The position numbers and the translations under genes are program-made. Below the pieces are notes generated by a model that ran no database searches, was not told the origin of the DNA, and saw nothing but the letters and a program-made list of their open reading frames with translations. 64,000 nt of DNA, taken from Legionella sp. PC997 (GTDB taxonomy: Bacteria > Pseudomonadota > Gammaproteobacteria > Legionellales > Legionellaceae). Positions 1 to 10,565 of the stretch are shown here, in pieces (the first letter of the stretch is position 1; each line of letters starts with the position of its first letter). The stretch lies in assembly GCF_014109825.1 (NCBI RefSeq), contig NZ_CP059576.1:3016501-3080500 (forward strand), written 5' to 3'.

Positions 1-42
1 GTATCAATATTTTAATATTTAGTCTAATTATTTTTTATCAAA

Positions 43-83
43 AAATTAAACGGCCCTTCATCTACTCTGCTGCAGATGAAGGG
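43..83 (-). terminator. Intrinsic terminator after ftsZ
   Basis: Positions 54-63 and 74-83 form a perfect 10-bp stem (CCCTTCATCT / AGATGAAGGG) around a 10-nt loop. On the minus strand the stem is followed by a T-rich run (reading down from about 52). It begins 14 bases after the ftsZ stop codon and marks the end of the division cluster transcript. Confidence 0.85.
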
Positions 84-96
84 ATGTAACGTATAA

Positions 97-1284
97 TTAT
101 GCCTCTTCTTGCCGGCGTAAAAATGCTGGAATATCAAGATAATCTACATCTGGAATGCTGTCGCCATTATGTTTTGCGCCCGAGGACATACCTGATTGAG
201 CTTGTTTGCGAACTACAGCGGGTCTATCTAATTGTTGATAATCCAAAGAACCATCACTGCGCGTTGTTTCAAGCAAACGTGCACGATGAGATTGGGGTTG
301 GGATTGTTGGTGGCGTTGTCGTCCATCGCCTAACCCAGTTACAATCACTGTTACGCGCATTTCATCGGTCATGTCTGGATCAATTACTGTACCAACTACC
401 ACTGTTGCATCATCAGAAATGAATTCTTTGACTACATCCCCGACTTCTTCAAACTCCCCTATTGACATGTCAAGACCAGCAGTAATATTGACCAAAATTC
501 CTCGTGCGCCAGAAAAGTTTACATCCTCTAATAATGGAGATGCAATGGCTGCTTCTGCAGCTTGACGTGCTCTTTGTTCACCTACGGCACTACCAGTACC
601 CATCATAGCCATACCCATTTCCGACATCACTGTACGTACGTCTGCAAAATCAACGTTAATCAAACCCGGACGAGTAATTAAATCAGAAATTCCTTTTACT
701 GCACCAAGTAAGACATTATTTGCTGCCTTAAACGCATTAAGAAGACTGATGTTTTTTCCCAAAACACTGAGTAATTTGTTATTAGGTATGGTGATTAATG
801 AATCCACATGTTCTGCTAAGCGACGGATTCCATCCTCTGCAGCCAATGCGCGTTGCTTACCTTCAAACGAAAATGGTTTAGTAACGACTGCTACAGTTAA
901 AATACCTAGTTCTTTAGCAATTTCTGCGAAAACCGGAGCCGCCCCTGTACCAGTTCCACCTCCCATGCCTGCGGTAATGAATACCATATCTGCACCACTC
1001 AAGATTTCACGGATATGATCTCTATCTTCTTCGGCTGCCTCGCGACCTATTTGTGGGTTTGCACCTGCACCCAAGCCTTTAGTCAGTTCGTCACCTAGTT
1101 GAATATGTATTTTTGCATTTGAGCCTCTCAGAGCTTGTGCGTCAGTATTCGCACAAATAAACTCAACTCCATCAATATTTTCTGCAACCATATGTTGGAC
1201 GGCATTACCACCACCACCGCCAACACCTACTACTTTAATAACAGCATTATTATCTTGGTGTTGGCCTTCCATTAATTCAAACAT
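97..1284 (-). CDS. ftsZ: Cell division GTPase FtsZ
   Basis: Tubulin-like GTPase that polymerises into the cytokinetic Z ring in the cytoplasm. The 395-residue product has the nucleotide-binding glycine-rich start (about residues 18-27), the tubulin signature GGGTGTG (108-114) and the conserved C-terminal tail DIPAFLRRQ, which in other bacteria binds FtsA and ZipA, both encoded nearby. The ATG start is preceded by a strong GGGGAG ribosome site. It is the last gene of a minus-strand cluster, 95 bases after ftsA, and is followed directly by a terminator. Length is typical for gamma-proteobacteria. Confidence 0.98.
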   Translation of the reverse strand: MFELMEGQHQDNNAVIKVVGVGGGGGNAVQHMVAENIDGVEFICANTDAQALRGSNAKIHIQLGDELTKGLGAGANPQIGREAAEEDRDHIREILSGADMVFITAGMGGGTGTGAAPVFAEIAKELGILTVAVVTKPFSFEGKQRALAAEDGIRRLAEHVDSLITIPNNKLLSVLGKNISLLNAFKAANNVLLGAVKGISDLITRPGLINVDFADVRTVMSEMGMAMMGTGSAVGEQRARQAAEAAIASPLLEDVNFSGARGILVNITAGLDMSIGEFEEVGDVVKEFISDDATVVVGTVIDPDMTDEMRVTVIVTGLGDGRQRHQQSQPQSHRARLLETTRSDGSLDYQQLDRPAVVRKQAQSGMSSGAKHNGDSIPDVDYLDIPAFLRRQEEA

Positions 1285-1379
1285 AACCTGCTCCCCTCAT
1301 ATGTTTAATCTTTCAACAAAATACGGCATGAACCCTTAAATTGCTCATTACCGATTTAGTTATATACGTTAGTTGTAAC

Positions 1380-2618
1380 CTAAAAATTACCCTGAAACCA
1401 TTCTTTCATACGGGCCCATAAACTTTGCGTATTATCATTCATTGTGGGTACCTTGTAGTTTGATACATACTGTTGTTGGTATCCTTGCAACAACAAACCT
1501 ACCCCTGTTGCAAATGAAGGATTTTCTGTTGCTTCAGCCAATCCAGAAACATGATGAGCGCAACCTTTTCTTACAGGCATCTCAAAACAAAGTTCTGCAA
1601 GTTCAATACCGCCTCTAACATTAGCAGCACCACCAGTGAGAACTATGCCCGCAGCCATTCTATCTTCAAAACCACTACGTCGTAATTCATTGCGTACTAG
1701 AGTAAATAACTCTTCATAGCGCGCCGCAACTACATCAGAAAGAGTTTTAGCTGATATCTTTCTTCCTGGCCTGTCACTAACGCTTGTAACTTCTAACATG
1801 AGATCTGAATTTGCTAATTCAGTTAAAGCGCACGCATGATTCAGTTTAATGGATTCTGCTGCTTTTGTGGGTGTCCGTAATGCCATTGCTATATCATTCG
1901 TCACTTGATCCCCCGCAATGGGAATGACGGCGGTATGTTGAATCGCCCCTTCACAAAATATAGCAATATCGGTAGTTCCACCACCAATATCTATCAAGCA
2001 CACACCAAGGTCTTTTTCATCTTCGGTCAAAACGGCATGGCTTGAAGCTAATTGCTCCAGAATAATATCATTTACCTCTAAACCACAACGTCGCACACAC
2101 TTAACTATATTTTGCGCAGCACTTACTGAACCAGTAACAATATGTACTCGCGATTCAAGTCGTACGCCCGACATTCCTATGGGTTCGCGGATGCTGCCTT
2201 GTTGATCGATGATAAATTCCTGCGGCAAAACGTGCAGAATCTTTTGATCTGCAGGAATTGCCACAGCTTTTGCGGCATCAATCACACGTTCTACATCAGC
2301 CTGGGAAACTTCTTTATCTCGAATTGCAACGATGCCATGTGAATTTAAACTGCGAATATGGCTACCGGCAATTCCTGCATAAACCGTTCTCACTTCACAT
2401 CCAGCCATAAGTTCAGCTTCTTGAACCGCTCGCTGAATAGAGTTCACAGTAGCCTCTATATCAACCACAACACCACGTTTTAAACCACGTGAGGGATGAC
2501 GACCTATTCCGATAATTTCTATTGCACCATCAGCTGTGACCTCTCCAATTAATGCAATTACTTTTGAAGTTCCAATATCCAATCCAGTGATAATATCTTT
2601 TTCTATTTTTTTTGCCAT
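1380..2618 (-). CDS. ftsA: Cell division protein FtsA
   Basis: Actin-fold ATPase that tethers FtsZ to the inner membrane. The 412-residue product has the actin-like phosphate motifs GLDIGTSKV near the N terminus and LIDIGGGTTDIAIF in the middle, and ends in a short amphipathic stretch (ARMKEWFQGNF), the expected membrane-targeting sequence. An upstream in-frame ATG exists (2642), but the start at 2618 overlaps the ftsQ stop as TAATG and gives the usual length, so it is preferred; translational coupling to ftsQ is likely. Confidence 0.96.
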   Translation of the reverse strand: MAKKIEKDIITGLDIGTSKVIALIGEVTADGAIEIIGIGRHPSRGLKRGVVVDIEATVNSIQRAVQEAELMAGCEVRTVYAGIAGSHIRSLNSHGIVAIRDKEVSQADVERVIDAAKAVAIPADQKILHVLPQEFIIDQQGSIREPIGMSGVRLESRVHIVTGSVSAAQNIVKCVRRCGLEVNDIILEQLASSHAVLTEDEKDLGVCLIDIGGGTTDIAIFCEGAIQHTAVIPIAGDQVTNDIAMALRTPTKAAESIKLNHACALTELANSDLMLEVTSVSDRPGRKISAKTLSDVVAARYEELFTLVRNELRRSGFEDRMAAGIVLTGGAANVRGGIELAELCFEMPVRKGCAHHVSGLAEATENPSFATGVGLLLQGYQQQYVSNYKVPTMNDNTQSLWARMKEWFQGNF

Positions 2619-3349
2619 TATCGTTCCGTTTGTTGTTTCCACTGCACCGCCATACCACGTGGATAACGCAAGTCCACGCTAGACAATTGCTCAATTTTTT
2701 CAGCAAACACTGCTGGATATGCTTTACAAAAACGCTGCAATCGTTCCTCTAACTCTTTCTTTCCCAAATATATTTTTATATCATTGCCTAAAAGTAATAC
2801 CCAGGATTGGTTCTCTCTTAGATGCAGTCCAGTAGGGTTTAAACCGTACATTGACAATATCTTACTCAATTTTTCGTAAACTTGTAAGACTTCTTCTTGT
2901 TGAGATAGTGGTCCTTTTAATTTTGGCAAGCTTAGACCCTCTGGAACCGCACCTTCATTAAATAATCTGCCGTCCTCTGTCATCAGGGCATTATCCCAAA
3001 TTGCAACGGGTTTTTTTTCAACAAGTCTTATTTTCAATGTGTCGGGCCAAACACGCTCAACCGATGCAGTATCGATCCACCCCAGTTCATTCAATTCGTT
3101 CTGTAACGCACTAATTGATAAAGTAAAAAAACTATTATTCAAGTGTTTTGATAATACCCCTTCCAGCTCTTTATGCGTCACATGTTCATAATTTGCAGCG
3201 ACTTTAATTGTGGTAATTGGAAACCGCTCTGCATCGGATAGAAAATAGTACCCTAAGCGGCAAGTTAAGAATATTGCACTTAAACTTAATATCAACAACC
3301 AACAGATATATCGCAAATTACTGGAATCAACATCCCTATTTTTATTCAT
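2618..3349 (-). CDS. ftsQ: Cell division protein FtsQ
   Basis: Bitopic inner-membrane divisome protein of the FtsQBL complex. The 243-residue product has a short basic cytoplasmic tail, one membrane segment (about residues 15-37) and a periplasmic POTRA-type region starting around ITTIKVAANYEHV, followed by the beta domain. An extended in-frame start upstream (3388) would overlap ddlB by 34 bases. The ATG at 3349, just after the ddlB stop, is more plausible, although no strong ribosome site is visible. Position between ddlB and ftsA is the classic dcw order. Confidence 0.93.
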   Translation of the reverse strand: MNKNRDVDSSNLRYICWLLILSLSAIFLTCRLGYYFLSDAERFPITTIKVAANYEHVTHKELEGVLSKHLNNSFFTLSISALQNELNELGWIDTASVERVWPDTLKIRLVEKKPVAIWDNALMTEDGRLFNEGAVPEGLSLPKLKGPLSQQEEVLQVYEKLSKILSMYGLNPTGLHLRENQSWVLLLGNDIKIYLGKKELEERLQRFCKAYPAVFAEKIEQLSSVDLRYPRGMAVQWKQQTER

Positions 3350-3354
3350 GGTGC

Positions 3355-4449
3355 TCACAAATAGTTGGTTACCAAGTGTTGGCGGCAATTCTGATGCACC
3401 ATTGCAATACGAATCAACTCATCCAATAAATCAGGATAAGCTAAGCCACTCGCCTGCCACAATTTTGGATACATACTAATCGAAGTAAATCCAGGCAAAG
3501 TGTTTACTTCATTAAAATAGATCGTTTCTGTTTTATCATTAACAAAAAAATCCACCCGCGCCATACCCTTGCATTTTAAACGGATAAAAATATCTGCAGC
3601 AGCTTTCCTTAATTGCTCGTATAAATTCTGACTCATAGAAGCCGGTATAATCAGATCGGTTTGTCCACTTTCTAAGTATTTTGCTGAATAAGAATAAAAA
3701 CCATCAGGATGATGAACACGTATTTCACCAGCGATGCTAACTCGTGGCTCACCCGAAGGTACTGAACTCTCCAGAACAGACAACTCAATTTCTCGTCCAG
3801 ACACAAAGGACTCCACTAAGATCTCTTCGTCATAGCGTAAAGCATCATCCACTGCGACTAACAATTCAGCCATATTTTTTGCTTTATGTATGCCTACACT
3901 GGAACCCATTGAGCAAGGTTTAACAAACAAAGGCCAACCAAATTCTTCAGCAACTTCATGGCAAAAGTGTTGCCTTTCAGATACAGAGGCATGCCAAGAT
4001 AAGAGCTTATAATTTGCTGATTTTAAACCATTAACGCAAACGATGCGTCTGGCCATATCTTTATCCATTCCAATAGATGAAGAAAGTACATCACAACCCA
4101 CATAAGCAACACCCGCTAATTCAAGCATTCCTTGCAAGCAACCATCTTCATATAAAGGTCCATGCACTACCGGAAAAACGACATCAGCATCCACCGATAA
4201 ACGTCCATTAATAAACAAGCTAACCAAAGGCTTCGAGTGTTCGGTTACTACAGGAAGTTTTTCTTTAAAGGCAAGTAAATCCTGGTATTGGTGAAGATGA
4301 AATAATCCCTCTTTATCCATTGCTATAGGAATAATATTATATTTTTCAGCATCCAAGTGAGTAAGCACAGATGCAGCGGAAATTAATGAAATTTCATGTT
4401 CTCCGGATTTTCCACCATAAAGCAGAACTAAATTGAGAAGCTTAGACAT
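3355..4449 (-). CDS. ddlB: D-alanine--D-alanine ligase
   Basis: ATP-grasp ligase that joins two D-alanines to make the D-Ala-D-Ala end of the peptidoglycan stem peptide. The 364-residue product starts with the family pattern [17 protein letters not shown], has the ATP-grasp glycine-rich loop [11 protein letters not shown], and ends with [20 protein letters not shown], the metal and substrate binding block. It is longer than the E. coli DdlB (about 306) and closer to the DdlA length class, so ddlA-type ancestry is possible; the dcw location favours the name ddlB. The ATG directly follows the murB stop (TAAATG). Confidence 0.93.
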   Translation of the reverse strand: MSKLLNLVLLYGGKSGEHEISLISAASVLTHLDAEKYNIIPIAMDKEGLFHLHQYQDLLAFKEKLPVVTEHSKPLVSLFINGRLSVDADVVFPVVHGPLYEDGCLQGMLELAGVAYVGCDVLSSSIGMDKDMARRIVCVNGLKSANYKLLSWHASVSERQHFCHEVAEEFGWPLFVKPCSMGSSVGIHKAKNMAELLVAVDDALRYDEEILVESFVSGREIELSVLESSVPSGEPRVSIAGEIRVHHPDGFYSYSAKYLESGQTDLIIPASMSQNLYEQLRKAAADIFIRLKCKGMARVDFFVNDKTETIYFNEVNTLPGFTSISMYPKLWQASGLAYPDLLDELIRIAMVHQNCRQHLVTNYL

Positions 4450-5361
4450 TTAACGGTCTCCGATTATATGAACTTCGCGCACCAACTCAATTGTTGTCTG
4501 CTCACGAACTTTAGTTTGTACTAAATTAATCAAGGCTTCAATATCAGCTGCAGTCGCTGTACCTTGATGGTTGATAATAAAATTAGCATGTTTCTGAGAA
4601 ACTACTGCGCCCCCGATATTGAAGCCTTTTAATCCACAGGACTCAATAAGTCGAGCTGCAAAATTTTCTGGTGGATTTCGAAACACTGAACCACAATTGT
4701 ATTCATTAGTAGGTTGCGTGTTTGCACGGTGAGCTAACAAATCTTTGATGACTTGTAGTGAAGTTTCTTTATCACCAGTAGGCAGCTTAAATGTGGCCGA
4801 AATGAACCATTCATCGGGAGGGACAGAAACATGTCGATAAACCACCTCATATTCCTGAGGTTTACGAATTCTTATTTCACCATTTCGTGTCATAGTTTGC
4901 AGTTCCACCACAAACTGCCACGTTTCGCCACCATGGCAACCCGCATTCATGCGTAAAGCGCCACCCATCGTTCCAGGAATGCCCGCCCAAAACTCACCAC
5001 CAGACAAATTATTACGCGCACAAAAACGCGCCATACTCGCACAAGATACCCCTGCTTCAACTTTAACAATTTGTTTGTCTAAAAGTGCAATTTCTTTTAA
5101 ACATCCTTGAGTCAAAATAACTGTTCCTGGAAATCCAGTATCGCGAATTAACGAATTGGAACCTAATCCCAACCATAATAAAGGTTCTGTTTCCGGAAGT
5201 TGGCGAAGAAAAATAGCCAGATCAGCAATGCTTATGGGCTTATAGAGCTTCGCAGCAGGTCCCCCAACTCGCCAGGTAGTATATTCTGCCAAAGACTCAT
5301 TATAAAGCAAACTGCCTTGAAATTCTGTTACAAGGCTACAATCGTTCTCAGTTGGACACAT
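4450..5361 (-). CDS. murB: UDP-N-acetylenolpyruvoylglucosamine reductase
   Basis: FAD enzyme that reduces enolpyruvyl-UDP-GlcNAc to UDP-N-acetylmuramic acid with NADPH. The 303-residue product shows the FAD-binding pattern TWRVGGPAAKLYKP near the N terminus, GLGSNSLIRD, the GIPGTMGGALRMNAGCHGG block, and NCGSVFRNP with the catalytic serine. It lacks the extra loops of the E. coli type, so it is the shorter type IIa-like form. An AAGGAAG ribosome site lies upstream of the ATG, and only 7 bases separate it from murC. Confidence 0.95.
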   Translation of the reverse strand: MCPTENDCSLVTEFQGSLLYNESLAEYTTWRVGGPAAKLYKPISIADLAIFLRQLPETEPLLWLGLGSNSLIRDTGFPGTVILTQGCLKEIALLDKQIVKVEAGVSCASMARFCARNNLSGGEFWAGIPGTMGGALRMNAGCHGGETWQFVVELQTMTRNGEIRIRKPQEYEVVYRHVSVPPDEWFISATFKLPTGDKETSLQVIKDLLAHRANTQPTNEYNCGSVFRNPPENFAARLIESCGLKGFNIGGAVVSQKHANFIINHQGTATAADIEALINLVQTKVREQTTIELVREVHIIGDR

Positions 5362-5368
5362 GTTGCTC

Positions 5369-6778
5369 TCACACTTCCTTCATTAAGTTTACAGCAATTT
5401 GACCAATACTACCGGCTCCCTGCATCAATATCACATCACCATCTTTAATTAACTGATTCAATTTTGCTTTGAGCGATTGTTCATTTACCAGAGTTACTGT
5501 TTTATCTTTACCTCTAATTTTCTGCGCCAAACTCTCACTAGTTACTCCAGGGATTTCGGGCTCGCCTGCGGAATAAATATCAAACAAGAATAATTCATCA
5601 GCAAGGCTCAACACATCAACAAATTGCTCTTGTAGCGATTGAGTTCTCGTATAACGATGTGGTTGGAAGACATGTACCAGACGCTTATTGGGCCATACAT
5701 GTCGAAAGGCATCGATGGTTGATAAAATTTCCTGGGGATGATGACCGTAATCATCTACAATAAGAGCTGAACCATTTTCAAATTTTTTCTCACCTAACAT
5801 TTGAAAACGGCGGCCTACCCCTTGAAATTTTGCTAAAGCACGTTTAATAGAAGCATCATCCACCCCTAATTGCGTCGCTATCGCAATAGCGGCTAAGGCA
5901 TTTAATACATTATGGCGGCCTGGATACTGAAATTGAATGTTTAATTCAGAATAAGGTACTGGACGTACTACGGTGAACTCACTAATAAGCTCATTTTGGG
6001 TCCAATTGGTCGCACGATAATGTGCTTCTTCAGAAAATCCGTATGTTAGAGTAGGTCGTTCAATAGCTGGAAGAATCTTACGTACTTCCGGATCATCAAT
6101 ACATACTACTGCTAACCCATAAAAAGGTAGATGATGTAAAAATTCAAGAAACGTTGTTCTTAATTTATCGAAATCATTTTCATAGTTATCCATATGATCC
6201 GCATCAATATTAGTTACTATGGCCATCATGGGTTTTAAGAATAAGAAAGATGCGTCACTTTCATCAGCCTCAACTACAAAATAGGGGGATTGGCCCAGTT
6301 GAGCATTTACTCCCAAACTATTTAATTTTCCACCAATTACAAAACTTGGATCTAAACCACCTTCCGCTAAGAGGCTGCTTACCAAACTTGTGGTTGTAGT
6401 TTTACCATGAGTTCCAGCTACAGCAATGCCATGGCGAAAGCGCATAAGTTCAGCAAGCATCGCTGCTCGTGGTATTACTGGAATCATTTGCTCGCGAGCA
6501 GCTACAATTTCAGGATTATTCATACCAACAGCTGAAGAACGCACTACCACATCTGCGCCTTTAATATGTTCGGCTTTATGTCCCATATAAACAGGGATTC
6601 CTAAAGATTTTAATCTTTGTACCGTACTTCCTTCTCCTAGGTCTGAACCTGTAATACGATATCCTTGGTAGTGTAATACTTCAGCAATACCACACATGCC
6701 AACCCCACCAATTCCTACGAAATGTATTTGTTCTACGCAGCCCATCCTTGAAGATATAAATTGTCCTGAATTACCCAC
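5369..6778 (-). CDS. murC: UDP-N-acetylmuramate--L-alanine ligase
   Basis: Cytoplasmic Mur ligase that adds L-alanine to UDP-MurNAc. The 469-residue product has the Mur ligase N-terminal Rossmann motif HFVGIGGVGMCGIAEVL, the ATP loop GTHGKTTTTSL and the C-terminal VDDYGHHPQEI and FQPHRYTRT blocks typical of MurC. The start is taken as GTG at 6778, with GGGGG upstream, 10 bases after ftsW; an ATG at 6745 is the alternative. murG would normally precede it but is absent. Confidence 0.96.
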   Translation of the reverse strand: MGNSGQFISSRMGCVEQIHFVGIGGVGMCGIAEVLHYQGYRITGSDLGEGSTVQRLKSLGIPVYMGHKAEHIKGADVVVRSSAVGMNNPEIVAAREQMIPVIPRAAMLAELMRFRHGIAVAGTHGKTTTTSLVSSLLAEGGLDPSFVIGGKLNSLGVNAQLGQSPYFVVEADESDASFLFLKPMMAIVTNIDADHMDNYENDFDKLRTTFLEFLHHLPFYGLAVVCIDDPEVRKILPAIERPTLTYGFSEEAHYRATNWTQNELISEFTVVRPVPYSELNIQFQYPGRHNVLNALAAIAIATQLGVDDASIKRALAKFQGVGRRFQMLGEKKFENGSALIVDDYGHHPQEILSTIDAFRHVWPNKRLVHVFQPHRYTRTQSLQEQFVDVLSLADELFLFDIYSAGEPEIPGVTSESLAQKIRGKDKTVTLVNEQSLKAKLNQLIKDGDVILMQGAGSIGQIAVNLMKEV

Positions 6779-6788
6779 AAATGCCCCC

Positions 6789-7964
6789 TTATGCTGACAG
6801 TGGCCCTAATCCAAGAGCTTGCCAACGATTTTCGTGATCAATGCGCAATAATAACGCAATTACAACACAATTGATAACCATACTTGCACCACCATAACTC
6901 ATGAGTGGCAGAGTTAACCCTTTTGTTGGTAATAATCCCGAGTTAACGCCCATATTTATAGCTGCTTGTAGCCCCAGCCAAAAAGTCAAACCATAAGCCG
7001 TGTATGAAGCAAACAATCGCTCTTGTATATAAGCATTGTATGCGATAGTCATACCTCTAATAACAAGTATACTGTATAGGAGCATGACCATTAAAATGCC
7101 TACCAGACCCAATTCTTCTGCTAACACAGCGAATAAAAAGTCGGTGTGTGCTTCAGGTAAATACAATAATTTCTGGATGCTTTCTCCCAAACCAGAGCCG
7201 AACCATCCTCCTCGACCAAATGCAATCAAGGATTGAGTTAACTGATAACCACTATTATATTGATCGGCCCAAGGATCTAAAAACGCTGTAAGACGGGCAA
7301 CTCGATAAGGAGACGACACGGCTAAAAAGGCCAGCGCTCCCATAACTACGAACATCAATCCTATATAATAGCGTAATTTTACACCCGCTAAAAATAGCAT
7401 AGCCATAACCGTACCAGAAATCACCACTGTGGCGCCAAAATCTGGCTCAAGTAATAATAAAAAGGAAACAACTCCCAAAATTACCATGGGTTTAATAAAT
7501 CCCAAAATACTATTACTAACTGCATTTTGTTGCCGTACTAAATAGCCTGATAGATAAAATATCATAGTAAGTTTGGCAAGTTCAGACACTTGCACACCTA
7601 TTGGCCCTAAAGCCAACCACCGTCGGCTGCCATTAACTGACCGACCTATTCCGGGAATCAACACAATGACTAACATAAACAAACAAATTAGCAACATCGG
7701 CATGCTGATTCGTTCCCAAACACTACTATCTGTCCTAATCACGATAAGAGCAATCATTAGACCCGCAAATAAATAACATGCTTGGCGAATCAGAAAATGA
7801 AATGGTTGGTGGAAATATTTGGTAGAAATCATGACCGAACTTGAGGCCACCATCATCAGCCCGATGATCAGCAAACCGATAACCACACTAATTAGCCATT
7901 TATCATAAAGCGAAATAGGTCTACTTACAGGTTTGCCTCGTTGATTCACATGTCTTGGCCGCAT
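6789..7964 (-). CDS. ftsW: Lipid II polymerase / division protein FtsW
   Basis: SEDS-family polytopic membrane glycosyltransferase that works with FtsI in septal peptidoglycan synthesis. The 391-residue product has about ten membrane segments after a short basic cytoplasmic N terminus. It carries the signature YQLTQSLIAFGRGGWFGSGLGES, the LPEAHTDFLFAVLAEELG loop and the C-terminal GLTLPLMSYGGASM block. Located between murD and murC in the dcw cluster, which distinguishes it from RodA. Confidence 0.95.
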   Translation of the reverse strand: MRPRHVNQRGKPVSRPISLYDKWLISVVIGLLIIGLMMVASSSVMISTKYFHQPFHFLIRQACYLFAGLMIALIVIRTDSSVWERISMPMLLICLFMLVIVLIPGIGRSVNGSRRWLALGPIGVQVSELAKLTMIFYLSGYLVRQQNAVSNSILGFIKPMVILGVVSFLLLLEPDFGATVVISGTVMAMLFLAGVKLRYYIGLMFVVMGALAFLAVSSPYRVARLTAFLDPWADQYNSGYQLTQSLIAFGRGGWFGSGLGESIQKLLYLPEAHTDFLFAVLAEELGLVGILMVMLLYSILVIRGMTIAYNAYIQERLFASYTAYGLTFWLGLQAAINMGVNSGLLPTKGLTLPLMSYGGASMVINCVVIALLLRIDHENRWQALGLGPLSA

Positions 7965-7967
7965 TGA

Positions 7968-9299
7968 TTACAATCCATTTACTAAAGACGCAAACGATTC
8001 ACCGCGATGATTAAAATCACGGAACATATCTAAACTGGCACATGCAGGAGACAATAAAACAACATCGCCCGGTTTTGCCTGTGACTTAGCCACAACTACA
8101 GCATTATCCAAAGAAGAAGCGCGCGAAATAGGTACTACATTAGCTAATGCAGCTTCAATCTTATCTGCATCTTCACCAATTAAAATAATAGATCTTACAT
8201 AATCAGCTATAGGTTGGGCCAGTTCACTAAAATCAGCGCCCTTTCCTTGCCCACCTGCAATAAGTACAATCTTACCTTCCATAGAACCTCCTATTCCATT
8301 AATAGCAGATATAGTTGCACCAATATTCGTCCCTTTAGAATCATTAATCCAGTCTACGCCATCGAGAGTTCGCACCCATTGGGATCGATGCGGCAAACCC
8401 GTGAAAGAACTTAACACCTTGATGATATGATGATGTGAAATTCCTGCAGCATCCGCTAAAGCAGAAGCAGCAAGCGCATTAAGCCAATTATGAACTCCTT
8501 TGATTAATACAGACTCAACAGGCAAAATGCAAGTACTACCTTTTGCCAAATAAATTTTATCTTTTTGGGTAATCAAACCCCAATTGTTTTTTTCAGGAGC
8601 ATCAACACCAAAAGAAATATGATTCACTCCTGAAGTTGGAATAGTATAATGATCACCACGATTAAACAAAGCAACTTGTGCTTGATGATACACTCGTTGT
8701 TTCGCTTGTGCATAAGCTTCCATTGTATGATGTCTATCTAAGTGATCAGGAGATACATTCAGAATGGTAGCTGCGATTGGTGCTAAAGAATAAGTTAAGT
8801 CCAATTGGAAGCTGGACAATTCCAGAACCCACAAATCGTATTGATGCTCGTCATCAAGCATATCAAGAACTGGCGTCCCTATATTTCCGGCCACAGCAAC
8901 TTTGAATCCTGCTGCCTTTGCCATTTCTCCTACTAAAGTAGTCACCGTTGATTTTCCATTAGTTCCAGTAATTGCGATCACTGGAGCATGAATCTCTCGA
9001 GCCAAACACTCAATATCACCATAAATAGGGATACCTATTTGCATGGCTTTTTTTAAAAAAGGTATCTCCAACGGCAAGCCGGGGCTTGCAATTATATCTG
9101 ACAGTTGGGTTAGTACTTCATCAGGGATATGCTGAGTATAAACAAGAACATCGGGGAATTCTTTTGTGAATTCAGCCACACTTGGAGCTTGTGCACGCGT
9201 ATCAAATGCAATAAAAGGTTTATTTTTCCTACGTAAATATCGCGCTACCGATATTCCAGTTTTACCCAAACCTGCAACTAAATACAAAGGAGAATTCAT
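7968..9299 (-). CDS. murD: UDP-N-acetylmuramoylalanine--D-glutamate ligase
   Basis: Mur ligase that adds D-glutamate to UDP-MurNAc-L-Ala. The 443-residue product has the N-terminal GLGKTGISVARYL fold, the ATP loop TGTNGKSTVTTLVGEM, LSSFQLDLT and the MurD pattern HRSQWVRTLDGVDWINDSKGTN (the C-terminal ligase part). An AAGGTG ribosome site precedes the ATG. It lies 3 bases upstream of ftsW and 12 bases after mraY, so it is surely co-transcribed. Confidence 0.96.
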   Translation of the reverse strand: MNSPLYLVAGLGKTGISVARYLRRKNKPFIAFDTRAQAPSVAEFTKEFPDVLVYTQHIPDEVLTQLSDIIASPGLPLEIPFLKKAMQIGIPIYGDIECLAREIHAPVIAITGTNGKSTVTTLVGEMAKAAGFKVAVAGNIGTPVLDMLDDEHQYDLWVLELSSFQLDLTYSLAPIAATILNVSPDHLDRHHTMEAYAQAKQRVYHQAQVALFNRGDHYTIPTSGVNHISFGVDAPEKNNWGLITQKDKIYLAKGSTCILPVESVLIKGVHNWLNALAASALADAAGISHHHIIKVLSSFTGLPHRSQWVRTLDGVDWINDSKGTNIGATISAINGIGGSMEGKIVLIAGGQGKGADFSELAQPIADYVRSIILIGEDADKIEAALANVVPISRASSLDNAVVVAKSQAKPGDVVLLSPACASLDMFRDFNHRGESFASLVNGL

Positions 9300-9311
9300 G
9301 AATGCACCTTT

Positions 9312-10397
9312 TTATCGAAGTTTTAAAGTGGCTAACCCGCATAGCACAAAAACAACAGTAATAATCCAGAATCTGACAATTATCTTAGGCTCTGACCATC
9401 CTTTTAATTCAAAATGATGATGTAACGGTGCCATTCTGAATAAGCGTTTACCATGAGTATATTTAAAATAACCTACCTGTAAAATGACCGAAATTGTCTC
9501 GATTACAAATAAGCCACCCATCATTAATAAAACCAGTTCTTCTCTAATGACTACTGCGACAATACCCAAAGCAGCCCCTAAAGCTAAAGAGCCCACATCG
9601 CCCATAAATAACTGAGCAGGATAACTATTGTACCAAAGAAATCCAAGTCCTGCGCCCACAATCGAAGAGCAAAAAATGGTTAATTCTCCGGTATTTGGAA
9701 CATAAGGTATACCCAGATAAGGTGCATAGACCGAATTGCCAGAGGCATAAGTAAAAATCCCCAAAGCACCTGCAACCATGACGATAGGCATAATGGCCAA
9801 ACCATCCAATCCATCAGTCAAATTTACTGCATTGGAGCTTCCCACAATTACAAAATAACCTAAAACAGGAAAGAGAATACCTAAACCTATCGTTAACGAT
9901 TTAAAAAAAGGAACGGTTAATTGAGTATGGACCGGTAATGTAGCATGCATGTATAAATAAATTACAGCAATAAGCGCAATGACTGATTGCCAAAAATACT
10001 TCCAACGCGCAGGCAATCCTTTACTATTTTTTAATACCAATTTGCGGTAATCATCAACCCAGCCTACTACCCCATTTGCCAGAGTCACCAAAAGCACAAG
10101 CCATAAGCTGGACTGTTGCAAATCACCCCAAAGCAAACAACTTACCGTGATTGCCAATAAGATTAAAACTCCTCCCATAGTTGGAGTTCCTGCTTTGGAT
10201 AAATGTGATTGAGGACCATCATCTCGTACCATCTGACCAATCTGTAAGCCTCGCAACCAACGAATCATCGCAGGTCCACACAATAAACCCACTAAAAGTG
10301 CAGTTAGAGAAGCTAAAATGGATCTGAAAGTCAGGTATTGAAAAACTCTTAACGCATGATATTGCCCTTGAAATAGCTGCGTTAGCCAGTAGAGCAT
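9312..10397 (-). CDS. mraY: Phospho-N-acetylmuramoyl-pentapeptide transferase
   Basis: Integral membrane enzyme that transfers phospho-MurNAc-pentapeptide to undecaprenyl phosphate, forming lipid I. The 361-residue product has ten predicted membrane segments. Catalytic motifs are [10 protein letters not shown] with [25 protein letters not shown], and the [15 protein letters not shown] block near the C terminus. The ATG has an AGAGGAAC ribosome site. A small perfect hairpin (AACCCA-atta-TGGGTT, 10415-10430) sits in the leader just before the ribosome site; its role is unknown. Confidence 0.97.
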   Translation of the reverse strand: MLYWLTQLFQGQYHALRVFQYLTFRSILASLTALLVGLLCGPAMIRWLRGLQIGQMVRDDGPQSHLSKAGTPTMGGVLILLAITVSCLLWGDLQQSSLWLVLLVTLANGVVGWVDDYRKLVLKNSKGLPARWKYFWQSVIALIAVIYLYMHATLPVHTQLTVPFFKSLTIGLGILFPVLGYFVIVGSSNAVNLTDGLDGLAIMPIVMVAGALGIFTYASGNSVYAPYLGIPYVPNTGELTIFCSSIVGAGLGFLWYNSYPAQLFMGDVGSLALGAALGIVAVVIREELVLLMMGGLFVIETISVILQVGYFKYTHGKRLFRMAPLHHHFELKGWSEPKIIVRFWIITVVFVLCGLATLKLR

Positions 10398-10565
10398 AAT
10401 TGTTCCTCTTGGTTAACCCAATTATGGGTTTGTGTTAAATATCGTCCAATAGAATAATGGGCCAAAAAAGCGGCCAAGCATACCACAAACCTACATACCA
10501 TTCAGCATCGTACAAAAAAAATTCTTTGCTTTTTTATCATCATATAGACAGGTCGCTAGAACTCC